From Sphingomonadales bacterium (GTDB lineage Bacteria; Pseudomonadota; Alphaproteobacteria; Sphingomonadales; Sphingomonadaceae), in assembly GCA_017302775.1 (NCBI GenBank), contig JAFLDC010000061.1, forward strand, positions 1 to 10,272: a stretch of DNA of 10,272 bases, given 5' to 3'. Under the pieces are notes generated by a model. It made no database searches. It worked only from the letters and a program-made list of their open reading frames with translations, and was not told the origin of the DNA. The position numbers and the translations under genes are program-made. Below, piece by piece: positions 1-7,167 of this stretch. Every line of letters starts with the position of its first letter. Position 1 is the stretch's first letter.

Positions 1-107
1 CGCGCACCGAATTTGAACGCAGTAACGCGGAATGGCGCGACCTGTTTGAAGCCAAGCCCGATTCGCCAGAGCGCCTGCTGAGCGTTGAACTACTGGGTGC
101 ACTGTGA
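1..107 (+). CDS. C-terminal fragment of an unrecognised protein upstream of the split metH
   Basis: An open frame (codons beginning at base 3) enters from the left edge and ends at TGA 105-107, giving about 34 residues that end in LLSVELLGAL. The fragment is hydrophilic and charged, with no membrane segment or motif I can name. Its stop overlaps the GTG start of the next gene by 4 bases (GTGA, 104-107), the usual sign of translational coupling within one operon. A methylenetetrahydrofolate reductase (MetF) would be a natural neighbour of methionine synthase, but this tail does not resemble the MetF C-terminus I know (FYTLNR...ICH.LG), so I do not assign it. That it is coding is supported by the open frame and the tight overlap; the function is unknown. 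Confidence 0.6.
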   Translation, partial: RTEFERSNAEWRDLFEAKPDSPERLLSVELLGAL

Positions 108-1150
108 ACGCCCGCGAAACCCTGTTGGCTCAGGCCGCCACCCGCATCCTGATCACTGATGGCGCCTGGGGTACGCAGATCCAGGGCTATGGGCTGACCG
201 AAGCCGATTATGCCGGAGACCTTGGCCTGGGTCACGAGCAGAAGGGCAACAACGACATCCTGGCGTTGACCAGGCCTGACGTGGTCGAGGCAATCGCGCG
301 TGCCTATTTTGAGGCGGGTTCGGACATTGTATCGACCAACACCTTCTCCTCAACGCGGATTAGCCAGGCCGATTACGGGGCGGAAAGTCTGGTTGGTCGC
401 CTTAACCTCGCCAACGCAGCCATCGCCCGGCGGGTTGCCGACGAATTTGCTGCCCGTGATGGTCGCCCGCGCTTTGTCGCCGGTTCCATCGGACCGACCA
501 ACAAGACCCTGTCGCTGTCGCCCGACGTCAACGATCCGGGCTACCGCGAGATCGATTGGGACTTCTTGGTCGGGGTTTATCACGAGCAGGCCAGCGCGCT
601 GATCGAAGGCGGGGCAGACTTCATCCTGATCGAAACGGTGTTCGACACGCTCAACGCCAAGGCTGGGATCATGGCCGTGAAACAGCTGGAGGCGGAACTC
701 GGCCGCGACGTGCCCCTGATGCTGTCAATGACGCTGACCGATCTGTCAGGTCGCAACCTCTCGGGCCATACGGTTGAAGCGTTCTGGTGCGCGGTACGGC
801 ACGCGCGGCCAGTCACGATCGGGCTTAACTGCAGCTTCGGCGCGGCGCAATTGCGCCCGCATGTTCGCGCGCTGAGCCAGATCGCTGACGCGCTGATCAT
901 GGTCTATCCCAATGCCGGCCTGCCCAACGAGCTGGGTGAGTACGACGAGCTGCCCGATACGACCGCCGCGCTGGTCCGCGAATGGGCCGAGGCTGGCCAG
1001 GTTAACGTGCTGGGCGGTTGCTGTGGTTCAACCCCGGCGCATATCGCGGCCATGCACCGCACTGTTCAGGGCCTGCCTCCGCGCGCCGTACCGATGCCAG
1101 AACCGGTCACCCGTCTTGCCGGGCTGGAGCCGTTTGTGATGGCTGTTTGA
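104..1150 (+). CDS. metH: Methionine synthase, homocysteine-methyltransferase subunit (split MetH, N-terminal module)
   Basis: This 348-residue protein corresponds to the first module of cobalamin-dependent methionine synthase: the zinc-binding (beta/alpha)8 barrel that passes the methyl group from methylcobalamin to homocysteine, in the cytoplasm. Visible marks are ILITDGAWGTQIQ at residues 15-27 (equivalent to the DGGMGTMIQ start of E. coli MetH) and the three expected zinc ligands: Cys243 in GLNCSFGA and Cys306-Cys307 in GGCCGST. The length matches one barrel only; pterin, cobalamin and reactivation domains are absent here and lie in the next gene. The GTG start at 104 is chosen because the N-terminus then aligns with MetH and overlaps the upstream stop by 4 bases. 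A stand-alone homocysteine methyltransferase (for example S-methylmethionine- or betaine-dependent) uses the same fold, but adjacency to the long MetH part makes the split-MetH reading much more likely. Confidence 0.93.
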   Translation: MNARETLLAQAATRILITDGAWGTQIQGYGLTEADYAGDLGLGHEQKGNNDILALTRPDVVEAIARAYFEAGSDIVSTNTFSSTRISQADYGAESLVGRLNLANAAIARRVADEFAARDGRPRFVAGSIGPTNKTLSLSPDVNDPGYREIDWDFLVGVYHEQASALIEGGADFILIETVFDTLNAKAGIMAVKQLEAELGRDVPLMLSMTLTDLSGRNLSGHTVEAFWCAVRHARPVTIGLNCSFGAAQLRPHVRALSQIADALIMVYPNAGLPNELGEYDELPDTTAALVREWAEAGQVNVLGGCCGSTPAHIAAMHRTVQGLPPRAVPMPEPVTRLAGLEPFVMAV

Positions 1151-1178
1151 TTGCCCAAGACCCGGTTTGGCCGAGCTT

Positions 1179-1209
1179 AGTCGAAACACCGGCGCCCGGT
1201 ATCTCGACT
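1179..1209. repeat. Two-tier perfect-arm hairpin in the metH spacer
   Basis: Outer arms AGTCGA (1179-1184) and TCGACT (1204-1209) are exact reverse complements. Inner arms ACCGG (1188-1192) and CCGGT (1196-1200) are also exact, around a 3-base loop CGC. A symmetric 3-by-3 internal loop (AAC/ATC) separates the two stems. The geometry suits a folded RNA or a REP-like element; the pairing is seen directly, the role is inferred. Confidence 0.6.
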
Positions 1210-1234
1210 GTTGCCGACCACCCGAAGTTATCCT

Positions 1235-1269
1235 GAGCGCGGCTGCCAGGCCGCAAGCCCGAAGCGCTC
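1235..1269. repeat. Second inverted repeat in the metH spacer
   Basis: GAGCGC (1235-1240) is the exact reverse complement of GCGCTC (1264-1269). A competing, overlapping hairpin is possible: GCGGC (1239-1243) with GCCGC (1250-1254) around a 6-base loop. The two pairings share bases 1239-1240, so they could be alternative structures. It ends 22 bases before the metH ATG at 1292. No T-run follows. Confidence 0.5.
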
Positions 1270-1291
1270 GATGCGAACGGACCTTTGAATT

Positions 1292-3925
1292 ATGAATGAA
1301 GCCCTATCCACTCCCCGCCCCACCGGCTCTGCTTTTGTAAACATCGGCGAACGCACCAATGTAACCGGCAGCGCTGCGTTCAAGAAACTGATCCTGGCGG
1401 GCGACTATGCCAAGGCAGTCGAAGTCGCCCGCCAGCAGGTTGAAAACGGGGCGCAGATCATCGACGTCAACATGGACGAAGGGCTGCTCGATGCAGTCCA
1501 CGCGATGACCACCTTCCTTAAGCTGATCGCCGCAGAGCCGGATATCGCCCGGGTGCCGGTGATGATCGACAGCTCGAAATGGGACGTGATCGAAGCCGGC
1601 TTGAAATGCGTTTCGGGCAAGCCAGTGGTCAACTCGATCTCAATGAAGGAAGGCGAGGCGCAGTTCCTGGAACACGCCCGCAAATGCATGGCCTATGGCG
1701 CGGCCGTGGTGGTCATGGCCTTTGACGAGCAGGGTCAGGCCGACACCAAACAACGTAAGGTCGAAATTTGCGAGCGTGCCTACAAGCTGTTGACCGGAAT
1801 TGGCTTTCCTGCCGAGGACATCATCTTCGACCCCAACATTTTCGCTGTCGCCACCGGGATCGAGGAGCATAACAATTACGCAGTCGACTTCATCGAAGCC
1901 GTGCGCGAAATCCGCACGCGCTGTCCGCATGTCCATTTCTCGGGCGGCCTGTCCAACCTGTCGTTCTCGTTCCGCGGCAACGAGCCGGTCCGCCGGGCGA
2001 TGCATTCGGTCTTTCTCTATCATGCGATCCCCGCTGGGCTCGACATGGCCATCGTCAATGCCGGACAGCTCGACATCTATGACACGATTGACCCGGTGCT
2101 GCGGGAAGCTTGCGAAGATGTGATCCTTAACCGCGATCCCGGCGCCACCGATCGGCTTATTGCCCTGGCCGAGAGCTTCAAGGGAACCGATGCGAAGGCC
2201 ATGAAGGAAGCCGAGGAATGGCGCGGCTGGGACGTGGTGCGTCGGATCGAGCACGCGCTGGTCAAGGGGATCGATGCACATATCGTCGATGATACCGAAC
2301 TTGCCCGGCAGGAAATCTTCGCACGCGGCGGCCGACCCATCGAGGTGATCGAAGGTCCGTTGATGGACGGGATGAACACCGTTGGCGACCTGTTCGGTGC
2401 GGGCAAGATGTTCCTGCCGCAAGTGGTCAAGTCAGCCCGGGTGATGAAAAAGGCCGTGGCGCACCTGATACCTTTCATCGAGGCCGAAAAGACCGCCGCA
2501 TCCAAGCCCAAGGGCAAGATCGTGATGGCCACAGTCAAAGGCGACGTTCACGACATCGGCAAGAACATCGTCGGTGTGGTCCTGCAGTGCAACGGTTACG
2601 AAGTGATCGACCTTGGGGTGATGGTGCCGTGGTCAAAAATTATCGAAACCGCGGTAACCGAACAGGCCGACATGATCGGTCTGTCAGGCCTGATCACCCC
2701 CAGCCTCGACGAAATGGTTACCATGGCTGAGGAAATGCAACGGGCGGGGCTGACCATGCCGCTGCTGATCGGCGGCGCGACCACCAGCAAGGTCCACACC
2801 GCGTTGCGAATTGATCCAGCCTATGACGGCCCGGTGATCCACGTGCTCGACGCCAGTCGCGCTGTCGGCGTTGCCAGCCAGCTCCTGTCCGATACCCAGG
2901 CCGCACCGTTCATCAAAGCTACCGCCGAAGATTACCAACACGTGCGCGACGTGCGCTCGGGCAAGGATCCCTCGGTCCTGCTCAGTCTCGCGGATGCGCG
3001 CGCCAATGCCTTCAAGGCGGATATGAGCGAAAAGGCGCCTCCGCCCGAACAACCGGGGCTGCATGTATTCGAGGACTGGGATCTGGCCGATCTGGCCGAT
3101 ATATTCGACTGGACACCGTTCTTCCGCGCATGGGAACTCGCCGGGACCTATCCTGCCGTACTTAGTGACGAGGTGGTCGGCGAAAGTGCACGGGCGCTGT
3201 TTACCGATGCAAAGGCCATGCTTGAGCGGATAATCAGCGAAAAGTGGCTGACTGCAAAGGGTGTTGTCGGCCTGTGGCCTTGCGCGCGCGACGGAGACGA
3301 TGTCGAGCTGTACCTGACGGAAGAGGAACGTCATGTCCGCCTGCCGTTCCTGCGGCAGCAAATCCGCAAGAGCCGGGATCGTGCTAACTTCTGCTTGGCT
3401 GACTTCATCGATCCTGATGGCGACTGGATCGGCGGCTTCGCGGTGGGGATTCACGGGATCGAGCCGCACCTGGAACGGTTCCGGGCCAACCATGACGACT
3501 ATTCCGACATTCTGTTAAAAGCCTTGGCTGACCGCTTTGCAGAAGCTTTTGCCGAACGCCTGCACCAGCACGTTCGTACCACGTTGTGGGGCTATGCGCC
3601 CGGCGAGCAGCTGACCAACGAGGCGCTGATCCGCGAAGAATATCGCGGCATCCGCCCTGCCCCCGGGTACCCCGCCTGCCCGGATCACTCGCTGAAGCCG
3701 ATCCTGTTCGAACTCTTGGGAGCAACTGAGCGCACCGGCATTACCCTGACTGAAAGCCATGCCATGTTGCCTACGGCGGCGGTCTCGGGTTTCTACTTCG
3801 GGCATCCGGACAGTTCGTACTTCGGCGTGGCGCGGATCGGTCATGATCAGGTCGAAGACTATGCCCGGCGGCGCGCAATCGATCTGCCAACCGCCGAACG
3901 GTGGTTGCGTCCCAATTTGGATTAG
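1292..3925 (+). CDS. metH: Methionine synthase, pterin/cobalamin/reactivation subunit (split MetH, C-terminal modules)
   Basis: 877 residues carrying the remaining three modules of cobalamin-dependent methionine synthase. The pterin-binding barrel starts with [10 protein letters not shown] (residues 17-26), then MIDSS (91-95) and KPVVNSIS (110-117), and accepts methyltetrahydrofolate. The cobalamin cap helices carry EGPLMDGM from 354 and then a [15 protein letters not shown] stretch. The Rossmann cobalamin domain has DVHDIG (418-423), with His420 as the lower cobalt ligand, and GGATTSKVH from 494. The S-adenosylmethionine reactivation domain (about 560-877) keeps RPAPGY (788-793) and the AWELAGTYP and HAMLP..AVSGFYF stretches. 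The enzyme therefore looks able to reactivate oxidised cobalamin, but lacks its own homocysteine barrel, which the upstream gene supplies. Start ATG 1292 puts the pterin domain at the expected place; its ribosome site is weak. All key residues I looked for are present. Confidence 0.95.
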   Translation: MNEALSTPRPTGSAFVNIGERTNVTGSAAFKKLILAGDYAKAVEVARQQVENGAQIIDVNMDEGLLDAVHAMTTFLKLIAAEPDIARVPVMIDSSKWDVIEAGLKCVSGKPVVNSISMKEGEAQFLEHARKCMAYGAAVVVMAFDEQGQADTKQRKVEICERAYKLLTGIGFPAEDIIFDPNIFAVATGIEEHNNYAVDFIEAVREIRTRCPHVHFSGGLSNLSFSFRGNEPVRRAMHSVFLYHAIPAGLDMAIVNAGQLDIYDTIDPVLREACEDVILNRDPGATDRLIALAESFKGTDAKAMKEAEEWRGWDVVRRIEHALVKGIDAHIVDDTELARQEIFARGGRPIEVIEGPLMDGMNTVGDLFGAGKMFLPQVVKSARVMKKAVAHLIPFIEAEKTAASKPKGKIVMATVKGDVHDIGKNIVGVVLQCNGYEVIDLGVMVPWSKIIETAVTEQADMIGLSGLITPSLDEMVTMAEEMQRAGLTMPLLIGGATTSKVHTALRIDPAYDGPVIHVLDASRAVGVASQLLSDTQAAPFIKATAEDYQHVRDVRSGKDPSVLLSLADARANAFKADMSEKAPPPEQPGLHVFEDWDLADLADIFDWTPFFRAWELAGTYPAVLSDEVVGESARALFTDAKAMLERIISEKWLTAKGVVGLWPCARDGDDVELYLTEEERHVRLPFLRQQIRKSRDRANFCLADFIDPDGDWIGGFAVGIHGIEPHLERFRANHDDYSDILLKALADRFAEAFAERLHQHVRTTLWGYAPGEQLTNEALIREEYRGIRPAPGYPACPDHSLKPILFELLGATERTGITLTESHAMLPTAAVSGFYFGHPDSSYFGVARIGHDQVEDYARRRAIDLPTAERWLRPNLD

Positions 3926-3939
3926 ACGCTAGGGATTAC

Positions 3940-3967
3940 TTGCCTTCGCGCCAATTTGAGATAACAT
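3940..3967 (+). promoter_or_regulatory. Possible sigma-70-type promoter for the Cys-motif protein
   Basis: TTGCCT (3940-3945) and TAACAT (3962-3967) are spaced by 16 bases, 36 bases upstream of the favoured ATG at 4004. This would give the small gene its own transcription after metH. The boxes match the consensus only in part and were found by eye, so confidence is low. Confidence 0.3.
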
Positions 3968-3991
3968 CTTGCGGTTCCGGGCCGTCCGGGC

Positions 3992-3996
3992 AGGAG
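3992..3996 (+). promoter_or_regulatory. Ribosome binding site that decides the start of the Cys-motif protein
   Basis: AGGAG lies only 1 base before the ATG at 3998 but 7 bases before the in-frame ATG at 4004. Normal spacing favours 4004 as the start, which removes two residues from the longer reading. Confidence 0.6.
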
Positions 3997-4003
3997 TATG
4001 ATC

Positions 4004-4492
4004 ATGGCCATCTTTCCCCGTATCCAGAGTCCGTGCCCGTACCGCGATAATCTTGCCGCGATCATGGACGGCAGCTTCTGCCGAATGTGCAAGCGCGAGG
4101 TCCACGACATTTCGGGCTTGAGCGATGCGGAGCGGCAGGCGCTGGTTGCCAGTTGCAAGGATGAGATTTGCGTATCCTACACCGTCGCGGCGAAGACTGC
4201 GGTGGCTGCCGCTGCACTGGGCGCCGCGCTGGGCATGCCGATGGCGGCTGCCGCCCAGAATGCGTCAGCCGCGGCCAGCGAAGAGATTGACGACAACGAA
4301 GCAGCGATCATCGTTGGCGGCCTCAAGCAGCCGAAGCAGACCAAATGGGTCGAAGTGTCCAGGCCATCGGGCATGGCGGAGCTGCCGGTAGTCTACGAAA
4401 CCACTGCGCCGACCCGAACCGTCAAGGCGCCTGCCAGCGCGAAATCGCGCACGGTGCCGGCTACCGGAACTAAACGGGATCCCGCGACCTGA
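4004..4492 (+). CDS. Small protein with five-cysteine N-terminal motif and one hydrophobic segment, function unknown
   Basis: I do not know a named function. From the ATG at 4004 the protein has 162 residues. Residues 10-60 hold a compact motif: PCPYRDNL (Cys11), FCRMCK (Cys26, Cys29), VHDISGLSD (His34) and CKDEICVSY (Cys51, Cys56). Its spacing suggests a small metal-binding or redox module. An alanine-rich hydrophobic stretch (about 63-85) ending AAAAQ follows; it could be a membrane helix or an internal signal-type anchor. The rest is a Pro/Lys/Thr-rich tail with an acidic patch (EEIDDNEA). The FCxxC..V.D.S.MSD pattern recalls N-termini of some Bacteroidetes membrane proteins, from memory only. 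The gene sits 78 bases after metH with its own ribosome site, and its 3' end overlaps the opposite-strand gene by 23 bases. It reads as a real gene because of the ribosome site and conserved-looking Cys spacing. Confidence 0.75.
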   Translation: MAIFPRIQSPCPYRDNLAAIMDGSFCRMCKREVHDISGLSDAERQALVASCKDEICVSYTVAAKTAVAAAALGAALGMPMAAAAQNASAAASEEIDDNEAAIIVGGLKQPKQTKWVEVSRPSGMAELPVVYETTAPTRTVKAPASAKSRTVPATGTKRDPAT

Positions 4493-5885
4493 CCTCGCTC
4501 ATCCCTTGCCAATCCAGCAGCGCCGAGATCACGTTGGCTTCGCGATAGCCCGCAGGCTCGCCGTCAGATAGCGCCAGCGCGATGTGGCTCGCATCGAATC
4601 CTTCCAGCGCGATGTCATAACTGCGCCAACGCCCATCGACCCACGCAACGACCCAAGCATGCGGCATATAGGCGTTGGCCATGCCGTGATAGCGCACCCG
4701 TGAATAAGTCAGCCCGCTGGCGACCCGTGCCGGAATTCCTGCCGCCCGTGCCAGTGCGGCAAGAACCACTGCATCTTCGGTGCAATCACCATTGCGGCGG
4801 CGCCATGCCGAACGCGCCGACCGGTAGCCTTCAAAATCAATCGTCGCCATTCGGGCACGGGCAATCTGTTGCAGACGCGCCATGCGGGCCGCAGCGCTCA
4901 TCCGCGTGCCGACGACCGGCCGCACGGCCGCGACAAACTCCGGCGCGTCGCTTTCTATCCAGGGACTGGGCTGCTGCCAGCGCCGCAGCGAATCAGGATC
5001 GGACGGCAAACCAGGTCCGCAACTTTCGCAGACATCAATCTGCCAGCCCCCTTCCGTTACGGCGACTGCCTGCTGACCCGTATCGGGAATTGTTCCCTCA
5101 AATCCAAAGCGCGACGCGAACTGGTAACGGATTTTGCGGCGTAGCGCGCCCGCTGGTACATAGAATGGCGACGGTTGCATTTCATGCTGCAATTGTACTG
5201 GGCGACCAGCAGGCATTTCCAGTTTTGCCTCGGCGTCAAGCAACCGAACCGCAAGGCTGTAACCAAGGTAAGGCAGTTCCAGTTGTGGCCGCGCCGCACT
5301 GGCCGTTGCGGGCACCACTTCGGCGTTGTCGAGGCGTCCGTCGACATAACCAAGCCGCAATATTCCGCCGCTGTAAGGCAGTAGTCGAACTTCGCGTCTG
5401 ATCAGCCGCAAGCCACCCTGTGCGAGTTCAAGCCGGCTACCCCCTGCCTGTTCGATTGCCAGAGGGTCAGCCAGGTCCGATCCGGCAGGCCAATCCAGTC
5501 GGCGCTGCACTTGCTTGCCATCGACCGTGCGGTTCAGCAGCAGTACGCCGTCCGCCACGGTTCCCTCGGTCACACTTATGCGCCCGTTGTTCCGCAGTTC
5601 CTCGCGTACAGCAACCAGCTTGCCATCAGCGGAATAGGATCGGACCAGTCGCCAGGTGTAAGCGGTTTCGCCGTGCCCATCGATCCGGTAAGCCATGGTT
5701 CGTTCGCGCAATAGTTCATGGCCGGTTCCGGACGAGCGCGTCTGCTCGACCTGATAGCCGAGCCGCTGACCTTGCGGCCCCACGATCTCAAACAGCCGGG
5801 ACGACCCCATAATCGGGGTCGCGGATAGCGCCCCGGCACAAAGCGCCGCCAGCATGCAGGCCGCCGCGGGCTTCACCACCCCCAT
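4470..5885 (-). CDS. Exported transglutaminase-like (papain-fold) protein
   Basis: 471 residues. The N-terminus has a Sec-type signal peptide (basic start, hydrophobic about 6-22, possible cleavage after LSA), so the protein probably acts in the periplasm or envelope. Residues about 30-290 look like beta-rich, extracytoplasmic sequence I cannot assign, and end with VCESCGPG (Cys286, Cys289). The transglutaminase-like core is about 335-440: NGDCTED with Cys368, YMPHAW with His409 and WRSYDIAL with Asp424 form the expected Cys-His-Asp triad. Families with this core include peptidases, amidases and cross-linking enzymes, so the substrate cannot be named. The ATG at 5885 has GGAG 10 bases upstream. 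Its 3' end overlaps the Cys-motif gene tail to tail, and its 5' end faces the serine hydrolase across 85 bases. The full triad suggests an active enzyme. Confidence 0.87.
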   Translation of the reverse strand: MGVVKPAAACMLAALCAGALSATPIMGSSRLFEIVGPQGQRLGYQVEQTRSSGTGHELLRERTMAYRIDGHGETAYTWRLVRSYSADGKLVAVREELRNNGRISVTEGTVADGVLLLNRTVDGKQVQRRLDWPAGSDLADPLAIEQAGGSRLELAQGGLRLIRREVRLLPYSGGILRLGYVDGRLDNAEVVPATASAARPQLELPYLGYSLAVRLLDAEAKLEMPAGRPVQLQHEMQPSPFYVPAGALRRKIRYQFASRFGFEGTIPDTGQQAVAVTEGGWQIDVCESCGPGLPSDPDSLRRWQQPSPWIESDAPEFVAAVRPVVGTRMSAAARMARLQQIARARMATIDFEGYRSARSAWRRRNGDCTEDAVVLAALARAAGIPARVASGLTYSRVRYHGMANAYMPHAWVVAWVDGRWRSYDIALEGFDASHIALALSDGEPAGYREANVISALLDWQGMSEVRSRDPV

Positions 5886-5895
5886 CCGTGTTTGT

Positions 5896-5899
5896 CTCC
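5896..5899 (-). promoter_or_regulatory. Ribosome binding site of the transglutaminase-like gene
   Basis: On the minus strand GGAG lies 10 bases before the ATG at 5885-5883, within the 85-base divergent region 5886-5970. That region must hold both promoters, but I see no convincing -35/-10 pair in either direction. Confidence 0.5.
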
Positions 5900-5970
5900 A
5901 CCTCGCCAGTGAAACCCTTCTAATGGGACTTGGCCGTTGTCAGCAATGATAAAGCGGCTAACCTGCAAGA

Positions 5971-7167
5971 ATGAAACCGCTGTCGCTGCTCCTCATTCTC
6001 GCCGCGCTCGGCCTGTCCGCGCCGGCAGTATCGGCAAGCATTCAGCCGGCTCAGGTGACGGTGCGATTCGATCGAACCCGGATTGAGCCCCTCTTGGCCG
6101 CTGGTGAAGCTGACCGCGCTACGCACCGGTCGGTTACGGCGGAAGATCCAGTGCGGATCGCCTCGATCTCCAAGCTGGTTACTGCACTGGGTGTGCTGCG
6201 ACTGGTCGATCAGGGAAGACTCGATCTCGACCGTGATGTTTCCGCTTATCTTGGCTACCCGGTACGGAACCCGGCTTTTCCGGATCGGGTCATCACTCTG
6301 CGCCTGTTGCTGTCGCACCAGTCGAGCCTGATCGACGGCGCAGATCTTTACCTGATCCCATTGGGCACACCGTTGAAAGACCGACTCGCCGACCCGCGCG
6401 TGTGGGACGCGAGCCATGCTCCGGGATCAGGCTGGTTCCATTACACCAACCTCAACTTTCCAGTTATCGGCACGGTGATCGAACAGGTTACCGGCGAGCG
6501 GTTCGACGTAGCGATGCACCGGTTGGTGCTGAAGCCCTTGAAGGTTGACGCCTGCTTCAACTGGGGGGCGGGCTGTTCGGACGCAAGCTACAAACGCGCT
6601 GTCGTACTGTACCGCGCCAGCGGCGAAGTCGCGCGCGACGATTTGCGTGGCCAGCCGCCAGCTTGCCCGGTCTTCGCCGAGACGGGATCCGCGTGCCGCC
6701 TATCCGATTACCGTCCCGGCCATAACGGTGCGCTATTCAGCCCGCAGGGCGGCCTGCGCATTTCGATGCGCGAGCTGGCCCGCATCGGTCAGGTTCTCGC
6801 CCGCGGCGCGCCAGGATTTCTCAGCCGCAAGAGCATGGCCGCACTGACCCGCCCGCAATGGCGCTTTACCGGTGCAAACGGGCTGGGTGAGAACGGCGAA
6901 GGCGACGGCTTTTTTTGCGCGTACGGCCTCGCCACGCAGACCATTGGCATGGGCGGCACCGGCTGCAACGATGACTTGTTCGGCGACGGGAGAGTGCGTG
7001 TTGGCCATGCCGGAGATGCCTATGGCCTCAAAGCCGGACTGTGGTGGGATCCACAGACTGGCCGCGGGCTGGCCTTCTTCACCAGCGCCGTACCGGCCGA
7101 TGCACCCAAAGGGCGCAGCGCGTTTACCGCCGTTGAAGAGGCCGTAGTGTTGCAAAGCCAGCGTTGA
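5971..7167 (+). CDS. Exported beta-lactamase-family serine hydrolase
   Basis: 398 residues of the class C beta-lactamase / esterase / DD-peptidase superfamily. A clear signal peptide (about 1-22, ending AVSA) points to the periplasm. The three active-site elements are visible: SISK (Ser65 nucleophile, Lys68), YTN (158-160) and HAG (346-348) in the position of the KTG box. LVDQGRLDLDRDVSAYL and ITLRLLLSHQSSL are typical of the family. Beyond the signal there are six cysteines (195, 202, 232, 242, 316, 332), mostly in the insert between the second and third motifs, possibly forming disulphides. The family spans esterases, peptidases and cell-wall enzymes; real class C beta-lactamases usually have KTG, so the HAG variant argues more for an esterase or peptidase than for antibiotic resistance. 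No clean ribosome site precedes the ATG. The stop abuts the stop of the next, opposite gene. Confidence 0.88.
   Translation: MKPLSLLLILAALGLSAPAVSASIQPAQVTVRFDRTRIEPLLAAGEADRATHRSVTAEDPVRIASISKLVTALGVLRLVDQGRLDLDRDVSAYLGYPVRNPAFPDRVITLRLLLSHQSSLIDGADLYLIPLGTPLKDRLADPRVWDASHAPGSGWFHYTNLNFPVIGTVIEQVTGERFDVAMHRLVLKPLKVDACFNWGAGCSDASYKRAVVLYRASGEVARDDLRGQPPACPVFAETGSACRLSDYRPGHNGALFSPQGGLRISMRELARIGQVLARGAPGFLSRKSMAALTRPQWRFTGANGLGENGEGDGFFCAYGLATQTIGMGGTGCNDDLFGDGRVRVGHAGDAYGLKAGLWWDPQTGRGLAFFTSAVPADAPKGRSAFTAVEEAVVLQSQR

Larger units (their letters stand above)
1151..1291. other. Structured 141-base spacer between the two metH genes
   Basis: No start-to-stop frame of any credible gene lies here. 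The spacer is unusually long for two subunits of one enzyme and holds two separate inverted repeats (1179-1209 and 1235-1269). It contains CCGAGC..AGTCGA, TCCTGAGC and CGAAG, which resemble pieces of palindromic intergenic repeats common in sphingomonads. No T-run follows either hairpin, so neither looks like a rho-independent terminator. The downstream gene has only a weak ribosome site (CGGA, about 11 bases before its ATG). Confidence 0.6.

Noticed and set aside
1179..1269. Rho-independent terminator between the metH genes
   Set aside because: The hairpins are real but neither is followed by a T-run.
1151..1291. SAM or cobalamin riboswitch in the metH spacer
   Set aside because: I could not recognise any conserved aptamer core; only simple hairpins are visible and the region is short for a cobalamin riboswitch.
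1640..2422. 260-codon open frame antisense to the long metH gene
   Set aside because: Shadow of GC-rich coding sequence; its translation has no domain and the sense strand encodes intact MetH motifs throughout.
3080..3097. Tandem 9-base direct repeat GATCTGGCC x2 in metH
   Set aside because: Encodes DLADLA in frame within the long metH gene; two short copies are compatible with chance or small duplication and have no visible effect.
2684..3493. 269-codon open frame antisense to the metH reactivation domain
   Set aside because: Same reason: lies wholly within a well-supported gene, with a random-looking composition.
4700..5401. 233-codon + strand frame opposite the transglutaminase-like gene
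   Set aside because: Arg/Pro/Gln-rich shadow product without motifs; the minus strand has signal peptide, triad and ribosome site.
5971..7167. Antibiotic-resistance beta-lactamase
   Set aside because: SxxK and YxN are shared by the whole serine-hydrolase superfamily, and the third box is HAG rather than KTG.
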